From Archivesica marissinica (lineage: Eukaryota > Mollusca > Bivalvia > Venerida > Vesicomyidae), in assembly GCA_014843695.1 (NCBI GenBank), contig CM026400.1, positions 32,617,500 to 32,681,499 on the forward strand: a stretch of DNA of 64,000 nt, in the 5' to 3' direction. Numbering within the stretch: the stretch's first letter is position 1; each line of letters opens with the position of its first letter. This document shows, one piece after another, positions 12,401-21,560 of this stretch. The notes beneath the pieces are model-generated. The model saw only the letters and a list, made by a program, of their open reading frames with translations, was not told the origin of the DNA and did not search any database. The position numbers were made by a program, and so were the translations under genes.

Positions 12401-14865
12401 ACAGAAACCCAATAAAAATAAACACGATATAGGTGATCCAGGTAGTTGGTATCGACCCGGTATAATGAGATACAATCACTTATAAATAAAAGCGAGTTTC
12501 ACTATATATTAGTGTAATGGTATCGTCCTCAATATCGCGATGCATTTATACTGAGTATTTCAACTAATAAACAAACGTCGAATAAAACAAACGTCGTATT
12601 CGACGTTTGTTGACATAACAAAGTAATCTAAATAGAGCCAAAAATGCAGGCGTAATAGTTTATAGTTTATACAAATTTAGTTTAGCTCGATTGCGAAACA
12701 AGTTCTTACAATTTATATTAATCGCTCTCGAGATCTCATTCCTGATGGAATCCATTGCCACGAGGAGAGAGAGAAGAGGCAACGTGGAATTTAAATGCCT
12801 TGCCTAAGGGCACACTCGTAACGGCTCCAGCGGGGCTCGAACTCCGGACCTTTCGCACCTGAAGCGAACGCACATCCATTGCGCTATCACGACTTCCAGG
12901 CGTAATAAAACGCATGTATCCTGAATAACCTGGTTTATGGTACATATTTACCGTTATATCTCACACATGTGCCAATGGATATCTATTTTACACTATTCTT
13001 AGTTAAATATCATCTAAGCGACGGTATCACGCCATTAGTATTGACTCCAATTCAGGAGCTTGGATGACCGTTATATAAAATCCTATTTTCGCTTTTGAAA
13101 GTGTGTAGACCACAACAACACAATGCTACTTACGAAAGATGATATAAAAGTAATGAAATTGGCACGGCACATCTCATCATTTCCAACCCGAATTCGTTTC
13201 GGATAACCCGTTTTATAATACTGAAACGACGACAACCTAGTATAACGTACCATTTTTGTCTAATCCCTTGAATACATCGGATAACTCGCTTTTTGTAATA
13301 TTGCGGTCCAGATTCGCGTCTGCTTTCAGGTACAAGACGTTTATCAGACCGTATATGTCCGGTCGAGAAGGACTGAAATAGAAATGAAACTGTGTGTGTT
13401 TTACGTTTATTTTTCGTCGCTACCGGTTACCCATTTGAGCGACGCCTCCTGAAGAGATTAGTCATTTTAGATTTTTGGAGTACAGTGCAATGATACAGAG
13501 AGAGATCCATTCCAGACTCTCCTCTGGTTCTTTTAAATGCACGGTGTAAAGCACCGACACGAGACCTCGGTTTAACGTCCCATCTGAAAGACAGTTAATT
13601 TTATTAGGGTCAGACGGGGGATCGAACCTGCGATCCCTGGATTACCAGTCCAGCGTGTTACCACTGGACTACAGATCCGTCTTTAAAATGAAATGAAACT
13701 TATTTGAACGCAAGCCTATATAGCGGGACTAATCCACTCAAGAATCATCTACGACAACATTGAAAATGACATATTTAAAGCAATGTTGCAAAACGAGAGT
13801 TTTTGCGTTCATGTATCGTCGCTACCGGTTGCCCATATGAGCGACGCCTCCTGAACAGCTTTGGAGGATAGTGCAATGATACAGACAGAGACCCATTCCA
13901 GAGTCTCCTCTCGTTCTTTTACGTGCACGGTGTAAAAGCATCGATACGAGACCTCTGTTAAAAGACCCATCTGAAAGACTGTTATTTTTATTAGTATCAG
14001 GCGGGGGATCGAACTTGCGATCGCTAGATTCGCAGTCCAACGTATTAACCAGTGCACTACTGACCTGTCTGTTGTTGCAAAGCATAGACACATTTATATA
14101 TACATGTGTGTATATAATTATGCTGCAACACGCTGTTAGTGTGTTTCTAATCACAACTTTAGAATATAGTGTGTTTGTTTATTATAGTGTCACCCCTATT
14201 TAAAGGCCAGCCATTTCTGACTTATGAGACACCTCTTTTTATGACCATCATTACTTTCCGAATCCTATGCTTGTATGCCAGACGCCAGGCTGGTGCATAT
14301 ATTACTAGGTGTCTTAGACCAGTCATTAAATTAAATAATATTATTCGACACTAGGCGTACTATACGTGTTGCTTGGTGGAATACACGGAGAAAACCCTCC
14401 TGTACGATTTAGCGGCCACCATACCATCTCACATATATCTCGGTCCGAGGATCGAACCAGGGTTGTAGTGGCGAGAACCCTTATAAATGACTTTTCACAA
14501 GCTGTATAAGCTGTATATGACTGGCAGCGAAGAGATTGTAGTACCGGAAATTTCGATCGAAATTCAGTAAAGAAACAAAGAGACTCTGTGGGTTTTTCAG
14601 AGTTAAGAGCACGGACTGATGAAATTGCGAGGTGAGCAGCTTACGGGAATATTTTAGTCATGATCAACAAATAATATTTAGTTTTGACATATTTTCAATA
14701 TTTAATTACCACTATTATCCAGTTTGAAAATATATTACACATCAAAATACCGAAAAGGATTAGAATGAAAGACATAATCTTATATAATTCTTCTCCTCAA
14801 AATAATACTTACTGAGTGTGTGCACTGAAAGTGCAAACCACCAAGGAGATAAGCCAACATGTAAC
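6290..14865 (-). CDS. Secreted multi-EF-hand calcium-binding protein, six exons found, both ends missing
   Basis: Exons in transcript order: 14865-14813, 13372-13251, 11958-11794, 9563-9517, 7855-7744, 6457-6290 (667 nt). All phases join. Joining them restores EF loops exactly: DKNADGTVTHAE, DLDHDGSVSAQE and DTNSDGKVDNTE span exon junctions, and DLDTDGFLSHSE is intact within an exon. Looser loops are DANLDRNITKSE (Arg at the Gly position), DLHVDNMINQLD, and DQNNDGYITGHS (no final Glu). The first exon reads as a signal-peptide core (VTCWLISLVVCTFSA), so the product is probably secreted. Resembles extracellular EF-hand proteins of molluscs; the exact family is not recognised. The start ATG and the exon completing the eighth loop were not found. 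Confidence 0.85.
6490..6886. mobile_element. pogo/Tigger-like MITE
   Basis: Starts TA|CAGTCAAACCTCTCC and ends GGGAGGTGGGACTG|TA, with TA flanks. The interior repeats GGGAGGT. It lies in the intron just upstream of the 6290-6457 exon. Confidence 0.65.
6888..7245. repeat. Minisatellite, GCAATACCAGTTTT units
   Basis: About 15-20 irregular copies of a 14-30 bp unit built on TTTTGCAATACCAG. Intronic in the EF-hand gene; open frames here are by-products of the repeat. Confidence 0.85.
7449..7571 (+). mobile_element. SINE-B, 5' half with tRNA-like head
   Basis: Head AAGTCGTGGTAGCACTGTGG resembles an A box, and GAGTTCGAGCC a B box. Followed by the family body CCCTTAGGCAAGGCATTTAA. 3' truncated. 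Confidence 0.8.
7744..7855 (-). CDS. EF-hand gene exon, loop 5 and half of loop 6
   Basis: Minus strand, 112 nt. Encodes IVRETPFVVLFERADLDTDG then FLSHSEFRNFFSSFDTN. Acceptor TATGCAG|ATCGTC, donor AATT|GTAAGT, phase 1. The acceptor and first 28 nt are repeated about 17 times in the adjacent array. Confidence 0.87.
7856..8790 (-). repeat. Splice-acceptor minisatellite, 53-bp unit, about 17 copies
   Basis: Each unit, read on the minus strand, contains TATGCAG|ATCGTCAGGG and the first 28 nt of the EF-hand exon at 7744-7855, followed by intron sequence. Two variants alternate (exon-identical, and one with two substitutions). No stop occurs in any of the three minus-strand frames for over 800 bp. 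Confidence 0.95.
8810..8975. mobile_element. Unnamed interspersed repeat
   Basis: Matches segments at 14193-14310 and 20214-20560 (shared CTTGTATGCCAGGC and GGCTCACCAACCGGCC in one or other strand). No coding capacity or termini identified. Confidence 0.6.
9181..9382. mobile_element. piggyBac-like MITE (TTAA family)
   Basis: TTAA|CCCTGTCAACACTA start and GGTGTTGAATGGG|TTAA end are inverted copies. Shortened internally compared with the 240-bp copies. Followed by two extra tandem copies of its right end (9383-9476). Confidence 0.8.
9383..9476. repeat. Two tandem copies of the MITE right end
   Basis: About 47 bp each, ending TTGAATGGGTTAA and TTGACTGGGTTAA. Same unit as the large array at 29700-31500. 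Confidence 0.85.
9517..9563 (-). CDS. EF-hand gene exon, second half of loop 4
   Basis: Minus strand, 47 nt. Encodes DGSVSAQEFAKKWED. Acceptor TATTCAG|ACGAC, donor GAC|GTGAGT, phase 0. It completes DLDHDGSVSAQE with the preceding exon. Confidence 0.86.
9572..9832. repeat. Minisatellite, ATACAGGTATGCATATATAC units
   Basis: About ten copies of a 20-31 bp unit beginning just intronic of the EF-hand exon 9517-9563. Unlike the neighbouring array it does not contain exon sequence. Confidence 0.85.
9871..10010 (-). mobile_element. LINE 3'-tail fragment
   Basis: Shares ATTGCAAATCAATAGTACAT and AACATTAGACAACGGCC with 14948-15085 and 43421-43600. Inverted relative to AATAAAATATGA tails. 10011-10890 holds AT-rich sequence with a possible further LINE tail near 10240-10345; nothing else recognised. 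Confidence 0.55.
10892..11480 (-). mobile_element. LINE fragment, RT C-terminal region
   Basis: On the minus strand, IRHILEYSDVVWDNC and, further on, LVPATVASISRYNLRNTD and LPSVIREWNDLESNVRNA align with the C-terminal third of the LINE at 4183-5691 (YISYLRPILEYASIVWDSC; LPSSIKPWNELDINIRN). It is frameshifted near 11360 and truncated at both ends. Confidence 0.82.
11481..11790. other. No feature recognised
   Basis: Contains an AATAATAAT microsatellite at about 11525-11560; otherwise intron sequence of the EF-hand gene. Confidence 0.5.
11794..11958 (-). CDS. EF-hand gene exon, half of loop 2, loop 3, half of loop 4
   Basis: Minus strand, 165 nt. Encodes DGTVTHAEFVENWIRLTSQT then KPLANAYFHLADLHVDNMIN and QLDYDAVYRVFDLD. 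Acceptor TGTGCAG|CTGAT, donor GACC|GTGAGT. Its first 96 nt and its acceptor are copied in the tandem duplicate at 12109-12354. Confidence 0.88.
12109..12354 (-). pseudogene. Tandem 246-bp duplicate with broken copy of an EF-hand exon
   Basis: This segment repeats 11863-12108 almost base for base at an offset of 246. It carries the acceptor (12205-12206) and the first 96 nt of the 165-nt exon (12204-12109), then breaks into intron sequence. It has no clear donor at the break, and reads through to a stop about 20 codons later (LAVFRRQVHHIIINYILWKQ). Near-identity to the parent implies a recent event. Confidence 0.85.
12658..12896 (-). mobile_element. SINE-B, near full length, with target duplication
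   Basis: Minus orientation. Flanked by CAGGCGTAATA at 12647-12657 and 12897-12907, an 11-bp target site duplication. The head ends in CGCTATCACGACTTC; the tail includes GCGAAACAAGTTCTTACA. Confidence 0.9.
13251..13372 (-). CDS. EF-hand gene exon, loop 1 and half of loop 2
   Basis: Minus strand, 122 nt. Encodes PSRPDIYGLINVLYLKADAN then LDRNITKSELSDVFKGLDKN. Acceptor TATTTCAG|TCC, donor AATG|GTACGT, phase 1. The exon ends inside an EF loop after DKN. Confidence 0.85.
13402..13682 (-). mobile_element. SINE-A, full length, tRNA-derived head
   Basis: On the minus strand the head reads GACGGATCTGTAGTCCAGTG (A box), with a CTGGA stem, CTGGTAA loop and TCCAG stem (tRNA-like anticodon GGT), and B box GGTTCGATCCC. 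The body ends with TAAACGTAAA. Polymerase III promoter elements are intact by eye. Intron of the EF-hand gene. Confidence 0.88.
13806..14070 (-). mobile_element. SINE-A copy
   Basis: Same family as 13402-13682, with a more diverged head (GGTCAGTAGTGCACTGG) and a deletion in the body. Intronic. Confidence 0.85.
14193..14482. mobile_element. Unnamed repeat followed by diverged SINE-D-like copy
   Basis: 14193-14310 matches 8810-8975 inverted. 14344-14482 contains inverted CGGAGAAAACC and GGATCGAACC, like SINE-D. 14483-14812 shows nothing recognised. Confidence 0.5.
14813..14865 (-). CDS. EF-hand gene, signal-peptide exon
   Basis: Read on the minus strand between TTTCAG and GTAAGT, 53 nt. In the frame that joins the next exon it gives VTCWLISLVVCTFSAHTH, a hydrophobic core followed by small residues typical of a signal-peptidase site. 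Another frame has an ATG, but its phase would not fit the next exon. The upstream initiator exon is unidentified. Confidence 0.65.
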
Positions 14866-14947
14866 CTGAAACATAAACATTTTCACTTTTGCTTAGTGTT
14901 TCATATATTGACTTAGATAGATAGCAGTAGTCATATTTGTATGTTCT

Positions 14948-15085
14948 ATTTATCCATATTTTATTGCAAATCAATAGTACATATGTTGACCATACACATA
15001 CACATACAATACATAGCATGAACATACAAATGGTTTGGACCACACGTTTTAGCAACATTAGACAACGGCCTGTACCAGATAGTTA
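14948..15085 (-). mobile_element. LINE 3'-tail fragment
   Basis: CATATTTTATTGCAAATCAA is the inverse of the LINE tail; close to 9871-10010. Confidence 0.6.
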
Positions 15086-15164
15086 AGCTAACGTTTGATT
15101 AAATTAAATGACTGATTTTCTTTCTTGAAACGTGTACGCAAAATAAAATGTAAATAAAAACCAC

Positions 15165-15678
15165 TTAAAGCGACATTACATCGGTGAAAACGCAAATTGC
15201 TACAGAATATATTTCCCTATTATATAGTATTAATATTTCCCGAATATTTCCACCAAAATCTGAGTGTTTCAACTAATAAACTAACGGCGTATACGACGTT
15301 TGTTGACATAACAAACTAATGTAAACATGGTCAACATCGATGCGTAATGCAATGTGTGTATCCTGAATAACACGATTTATGGTACACATTTATTCCGTTA
15401 TATTTCACACTGTGTGCCTATGCATATATAATTTTAGACTAATACGACAGTAGCACGCGCTTGGTATAGACTCCAATAGTAAACAAACATTAATTCAGGA
15501 GCGTAGCTGACAGTGATATGAAATCATACTTTCACTTTTGAATGTCTGTATACCACAAAAACAATGTTTATGCATAGAAAGTTAGGTTTCGAATTATTTC
15601 GGACGAATTTGTATTAGCAATGCTATTTATACATAAAGACGCATTTTTGGGGCATTTTGCGATGTAATGTCGCTTTAA
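15165..15678. mobile_element. DNA-transposon-like element with perfect 19-bp TIRs
   Basis: TTAAAGCGACATTACATCG (15165-15183) is exactly inverted at 15660-15678. No coding capacity, 514 bp. An older relative spans roughly 12282-13135 and hosts the SINE-B at 12658. Confidence 0.8.
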
Positions 15679-16941
15679 AGAATCAGAAAAAAACGACAAA
15701 TTAATAATAAAAAAAAGAGAAGAAGATATTGCTTAGATTAGTTCAATCATATTTTATTTTATCAATATTTACATCATGTTGTAACATTAATATACAAGAA
15801 CAGATGGATTAAATCGGAAGCTAGTAGCTTATTTAGATATTCTCCATGACAAACATATTTTTCATAGACTATGGCAGAGTGTATATACATTTATGAATGT
15901 GACAAGTTTTACTCAACTGTAATGATATAAGTGTAAGTAAAAATAATATGGAGATGATGATGAAGTAAACAATCAGACTGGCTTACCAGTCGGATTACGT
16001 GCAGTCAATTTAGGAAATGGTGAGAAAGAATTGCTTAGATTGATACCTGTATCTCACGATTCCATCCGTTGTTTCCCAACACCACGCCAATACACTTGTA
16101 TGTTCATAACCGAACACGGTATGCTATGTTTTATTGTGCCATAAATTCATCGTCGGTGGCAGATTTTGTTATTTATACATACATGTACCTTCTTAGCGAT
16201 TTTTATAGTTGAAACTGACATACATTACTTTTCATGATTACGATATGAATGTTTCATGTCTTAGCAATGCGAATGATGATAAAAACAAGGAAAGCTCTCT
16301 TATTGCAAAACAAGCAAATAATGACAGACATCGGTCAGTTACTGCCCCTGAATATTCCCTAAAAGTAGATAGGTCATATTAAGTGTTTTCCTCTATTTTT
16401 ATCCTAGTTTCCTTTGCACACCATGCTAACACTTTTATCCCACTATCGCTTCTTGTAATTATTAAATTACTACATGTATATATCGGCAGATATCCTACAG
16501 TATATGCAATGGACACTTATTTGTAAAACAATGATATCAGTTAATTAACGCCATTTTGATAAAAACACATTTTTTTCATACCGCAAAATCTTGTTAGGAC
16601 ACAACAGTAAAAACAAAGGATACCAACAAAAAGGACCTATTTACATTTTGGGATAAATCAGACTATCTGCCAAGGGAGATAATACAAAATTTGCGATGTC
16701 TCTCATTATCAGAATTAAAATAATTAAACATTGGTGTGTACAGTGAAACAGCCCCAAACAAGAACCCTTATATGATAGAATTCTCTTCATACCGAACACA
16801 AGTCTTGGTCCTGAATTTCCCCTGTACAAACACATCTGTAAATCGGAACCCGAACCGATAAAAAAATGTGCCAGACTTTTTCACCTGTTATTTACCTCTG
16901 TAAACCGAAAAGCAACTTGTCTTGATCAACTATGAAACTTT
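15679..16941. other. Intergenic, no gene recognised
   Basis: A LINE-tail-like stretch (ATCATATTTTATTTTATC) lies at about 15745-15900. The rest is AT-rich; a missing 5' exon of the EF-hand gene could be here but I could not identify it. Confidence 0.4.
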
Positions 16942-17184
16942 TAATCCATTCAACACCAAGTAACTGACATGGACTGGTCCATGATATTTTTAGACCAATA
17001 AATTAATAACAAAATTACGTTTGGATCAGTACATTTATCAAAATGGGTAATTTTTTCTTCTAAAAATAGTTATATTACTTGAAAAAAGTGCAGATCCTGA
17101 TGAGACGGCTCGTCACGAGCCGGCTCATCTGGATCTACACTTTTTTGTAAGCCAATTTAGAGGTATGTGGTGTTGAAAGGGTTA
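16942..17184. mobile_element. piggyBac-like MITE, full length
   Basis: TTAA-flanked, with TAATCCATTCAACACCAAG and GGTGTTGAAAGGGTTA ends. The centre holds the palindrome GGCTCGTCACGAGCC flanked by GATGAGAC and GGCTCATC. Confidence 0.88.
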
Positions 17185-17426
17185 AACAAACAAACTTCAG
17201 CTATATTTTTCAGAATGTTATTATTGTACACTTACAATTAATACGTTCTTTACTAACTGTCGAACTATAAACATGTACCAGGGTCCTTCCAAGCATCGCA
17301 TCGTTGAACTGTTACATTTGAGAAATATTAAAAAAAACCTCTAAATCGAATACCCCATCCAAACCGAATCTTATTTCTGGTCCGGAGGCAGTTCTGTTTT
17401 ACAATTGATTCAAATAAGCACAACCC

Positions 17427-17691
17427 CGCCTCCGTGGTCGAGTGGTTAAGGTCGCTGACTTGTATACCACTGTAACCTATCATCACTGATGGTCACGGGT
17501 TCGAGCCCCGCTCAGGCAATGCCTCATTTATATGAAAAAGTTGGCAGTTTCTTTCGGAGGTTGGTGCACTCACGTACTGGTTAACCGCTGGAGCCTGCCC
17601 AGGAAAGGTGTTGTTAAGTAAACTTCCCGCCGGCGATATAGCCCGAAATGGTGCTGATGCAGGCGTAAAACCCGAAATATAGCATAACAAT
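17427..17691 (+). mobile_element. SINE-C, full length
   Basis: Head GCCTCCGTGGTCGAGTGGTT (A box), B box GGGTTCGAGCCC, body with CCTGCCCAGGAAAGGTGTTG and a GATGCAGGCGTAAAACCCG end. No long poly(A). 17692-18309 has a 36-bp SINE-A head piece at 17963-18000 and nothing else recognised. Confidence 0.88.
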
Positions 17692-18309
17692 ATATAACCT
17701 AATGCAAACTTGATGTTTTCAATAGCTCAATTTAATTGTCATATTCTTACCATATTTGAAAGAGATAACCACTGTAGGCTTAATCGCATGCCAACTGACT
17801 TCAGCCGATTCGTTATCAGTAACCTTTGCCTTATCATTTTGAAATGCGTCCTATACACGTACGCACCATTTGTGAATCACCAACTTATTCTGTTTCTGAT
17901 ATCAAATGTTTGTATGTACATATATATTGCCACTTATTCAACCATGAATGGCATATCCCTATATTACCAGCGTGTTACCACTGGACTACAGATCCGTCTG
18001 TATCAGCGGAAACTGGAAACGTTTTATCAAAATGTGATCGTTATGAATAACAGGACGTGTAAAGAATGCAATAACTATCCAGCTGGGTTGGGGTAGATCA
18101 GTGGTTCTACCCTGGCGCCCGTCTGTGCCAGAAATAAGGTTCGGAGGCGCTCGGGTTCTTCTTCCACCAATACCAGTCGCCATATGAACTCCAAAAACAA
18201 AACAAGAAAGTTTGAAATTTCATATACATATGTATGTATCATTACGAAGATATTTTACTGTTCGTATTCAGTACGGTACTGTTACGGGGTTTATTGAAAT
18301 TTGCCAAGA

Positions 18310-19309
18310 NNNNNNNNNNNNNNNNNNNNNNNNNNNNNNNNNNNNNNNNNNNNNNNNNNNNNNNNNNNNNNNNNNNNNNNNNNNNNNNNNNNNNNNNNNN
18401 NNNNNNNNNNNNNNNNNNNNNNNNNNNNNNNNNNNNNNNNNNNNNNNNNNNNNNNNNNNNNNNNNNNNNNNNNNNNNNNNNNNNNNNNNNNNNNNNNNNN
18501 NNNNNNNNNNNNNNNNNNNNNNNNNNNNNNNNNNNNNNNNNNNNNNNNNNNNNNNNNNNNNNNNNNNNNNNNNNNNNNNNNNNNNNNNNNNNNNNNNNNN
18601 NNNNNNNNNNNNNNNNNNNNNNNNNNNNNNNNNNNNNNNNNNNNNNNNNNNNNNNNNNNNNNNNNNNNNNNNNNNNNNNNNNNNNNNNNNNNNNNNNNNN
18701 NNNNNNNNNNNNNNNNNNNNNNNNNNNNNNNNNNNNNNNNNNNNNNNNNNNNNNNNNNNNNNNNNNNNNNNNNNNNNNNNNNNNNNNNNNNNNNNNNNNN
18801 NNNNNNNNNNNNNNNNNNNNNNNNNNNNNNNNNNNNNNNNNNNNNNNNNNNNNNNNNNNNNNNNNNNNNNNNNNNNNNNNNNNNNNNNNNNNNNNNNNNN
18901 NNNNNNNNNNNNNNNNNNNNNNNNNNNNNNNNNNNNNNNNNNNNNNNNNNNNNNNNNNNNNNNNNNNNNNNNNNNNNNNNNNNNNNNNNNNNNNNNNNNN
19001 NNNNNNNNNNNNNNNNNNNNNNNNNNNNNNNNNNNNNNNNNNNNNNNNNNNNNNNNNNNNNNNNNNNNNNNNNNNNNNNNNNNNNNNNNNNNNNNNNNNN
19101 NNNNNNNNNNNNNNNNNNNNNNNNNNNNNNNNNNNNNNNNNNNNNNNNNNNNNNNNNNNNNNNNNNNNNNNNNNNNNNNNNNNNNNNNNNNNNNNNNNNN
19201 NNNNNNNNNNNNNNNNNNNNNNNNNNNNNNNNNNNNNNNNNNNNNNNNNNNNNNNNNNNNNNNNNNNNNNNNNNNNNNNNNNNNNNNNNNNNNNNNNNNN
19301 NNNNNNNNN
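18310..19309. other. Assembly gap, 1000 N
   Basis: Exactly 1000 N, a default scaffold gap. It abuts a near-perfect 90-bp satellite on the right, so unassembled satellite is the likely content. Confidence 0.99.
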
Positions 19310-19850
19310 TGTAATATCACCAAATTTCCATGTTCACCAAATGCATTGCGCTTCTGAAAATTAAGAAATATTCCCCAATTTCAAACACATTTTATTTAGT
19401 GTAATATCACCAAATTTCCATGTTCACCAAATGCATTGCGCTTCTGAAAATTAAGAAATATTCCCCAATTTCAAACACATTTTATTTAGTGTAATATCAC
19501 CAAATTTCCATGTTCACCAAATGCATTGCGCTTCTGAAAATTAAGAAATATTCCCCAATTTCAAACACATTTTATTTAGTGTAATATCACCAAATTTCCA
19601 TGTTCACCAAATGCATTGCGCTTCTGAAAATTAAGAAATATTCCCCAATTTCAAACACATTTTATTTAGTGTAATATCACCAAATTTCCATGTTCACCAA
19701 ATGCATTGCGCTTCTGAAAATTAAGAAATATTCCCCAATTTCAAACACATTTTATTTAGTGTAATATCACCAAATTTCCATGTTCACCAAATCCATTGCG
19801 CTTCTGAAAATTAAGAAATATTCACCAATTTCAAACATATTTGAAATATT
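19310..19850. repeat. Satellite, 90-bp unit, six copies
   Basis: Unit begins GTAATATCACCAAATTTCCA. Copies are almost identical, and the array runs straight into the assembly gap. 19851-20213 shows nothing recognised. Confidence 0.97.
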
Positions 19851-20213
19851 ATTAATAGGTGTAACAACACCGAATTTCTTTTTTCACCAAGCTGGCACGA
19901 ACCTTATTATGACTGTTCCACTTTAAATATGTAAACATTGAGATTGTTGGAAATGTGAGAACAATGTATACCAATAATATTGTACTTTGAAGAATAAAAA
20001 ATGCACAAATATTTACTATGTTTTTTATCTATAGCAATGCCATTGATGACAGAGAATATATGTAACTGTAACCTAGGGAATGGGGCCAAATGAACAAAAT
20101 TCATATTCATTTTTTCTATTCAAAAGCACTTGCATATATATGAAAGAAGTAAAGGCTGCACTAATTTTCTGGTGCCCTTTTTAATTGTAAAAGTAAAATG
20201 TTTGTTTATTATA

Positions 20214-20560
20214 GTGTCACCTGAGACACCTCTTTTTTAGGTTATACAAATTTATTTTAGCTCGATTGCGAAACAAGTTATTTCAACTTATATAAATCAC
20301 TCTCGAGACCTCATTCCTGATGGAATCCATCGCAACGAGGGAGAGAGAAGAGGCAACGTGGAATTTAAATGTCTTGCCTAAGGGCACAATCGTAACGGCT
20401 CCAGTGGGGCTCGAACTCTGGACCTTTCGCACCTCTTTTTTATGAACAGCAATACTTCCCGAATCATATACTTGTATGCCAGGCTGGTAGGCTGGTAGGC
20501 AATCGGTAACCATTATTTAACTAGTTGGCGGCTCACCAACCGGCCATATCAGAATGGACC
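20214..20560. mobile_element. Unnamed repeat interrupted by SINE-B
   Basis: The host repeat (as at 14193) is split by a 5'-truncated SINE-B (20242-20434, minus). ACCTCTTTTTT(A) occurs on both sides, a target duplication of about 11 bp. Confidence 0.8.
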
Positions 20561-20770
20561 CCTGACGAGATTCAAACCTTGTATTTAGTTACGATAACAG
20601 TGTTTTTAATTCTAAAGTTTTGACAGCCTGATTGTCATGAGCACTCTGTCTGATCATTTATTTTATGGACTTTTGGCCCCAATTTGCTGCCATCAGATAT
20701 TTGACTAACAATGTCCTCTGCCTGGCAAGGACCAGTTTCATCAGATTACCTCTCCATTCTCAATGCAACT

Positions 20771-21170
20771 ACGGTATATCAAGTATTTGAGGTTGGACGG
20801 GTTGGGTTTTGGTATAGTCCAGCCGTTCAACCACGGTATATCAAGTATTTGAGATTGGACGGGTTGGGTTTTGGTATAGTCCAGCCGTTCAACCACGGTA
20901 TATCAAGTATTTGAGATTGGACGGGTTGGGTTTTGGTATAGTCCAGCCGTTCAACCACGGTATATCAAGTATTTGAGGTTGGACGGGTTGGGTTTTGGTA
21001 TAGTCCAGCCGTTCAACCACGGTATATCAAGTATTTGAGATTGGACGGGTTGGGTTTTGGTATAGTCCAGCCGTTCAACCACGGTATATCAAGTATTTGA
21101 GATTGGACGGGTTGGGTTTTGGTATAGTCCAGCCGTTCAACCACGGTATATCAAGTATTTGAGGTTGTAC
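20771..21170. repeat. Minisatellite, about 62-bp unit, 6-7 copies
   Basis: Unit built on GGTATATCAAGTATTTGAGA and TTGGGTTTTGGTATAGTCCA. Further diverged copies lie at 21425-21560, beyond a SINE-E insertion. Confidence 0.93.
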
Positions 21171-21244
21171 AGTTTCAAGTAGTTGATTGTACAGTGGTTG
21201 CCAGGTTGGATGGATTGGGTTTTGGTATAGTCCAGCAGTTCAAC

Positions 21245-21420
21245 CGGTGGCATCCGTAGTCCAGTGGTAGAGCGTCGGATTTGTAATCGAATGGTCCCGG
21301 CATTGAGCAACCTTACACACATTGCTTAGTACTGGTTAACCACTTAGGCCGGCTAAGCCTGCCCAGGAAAACATGTCTAGGTCCCCGCAAGGGGTTTGAC
21401 ATTAATGGAACATACAACAT
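21245..21420 (+). mobile_element. SINE-E copy
   Basis: Head GGCATCCGTAGTCCAGTGGT with tRNA-like GTCGGATTTGTAATCGAA, and a body ending AGGTCCCCGCAAGGGGTTTG. Second copy at 62098-62305. Confidence 0.8.
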
Positions 21421-21560
21421 ACATACAACCACGGCATATCAAGTATTTGAGATTGCACGGTCGTTGCCAGGTTGGGTTGGGTTTTTGTATAGTCCAGCGG
21501 TTCCATCACGGTATATCAAGTATTTGAGATTGCACGGTCGTTGCCAGGTTGGATTGGTAG

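Noticed and set aside
13402..13682. Possible functional tRNA genes in SINE heads (also 38838, 44290, 46803, 53784)
   Set aside because: Stems are imperfect, no separate tRNA end is seen, and each head continues into a SINE body shared among copies.
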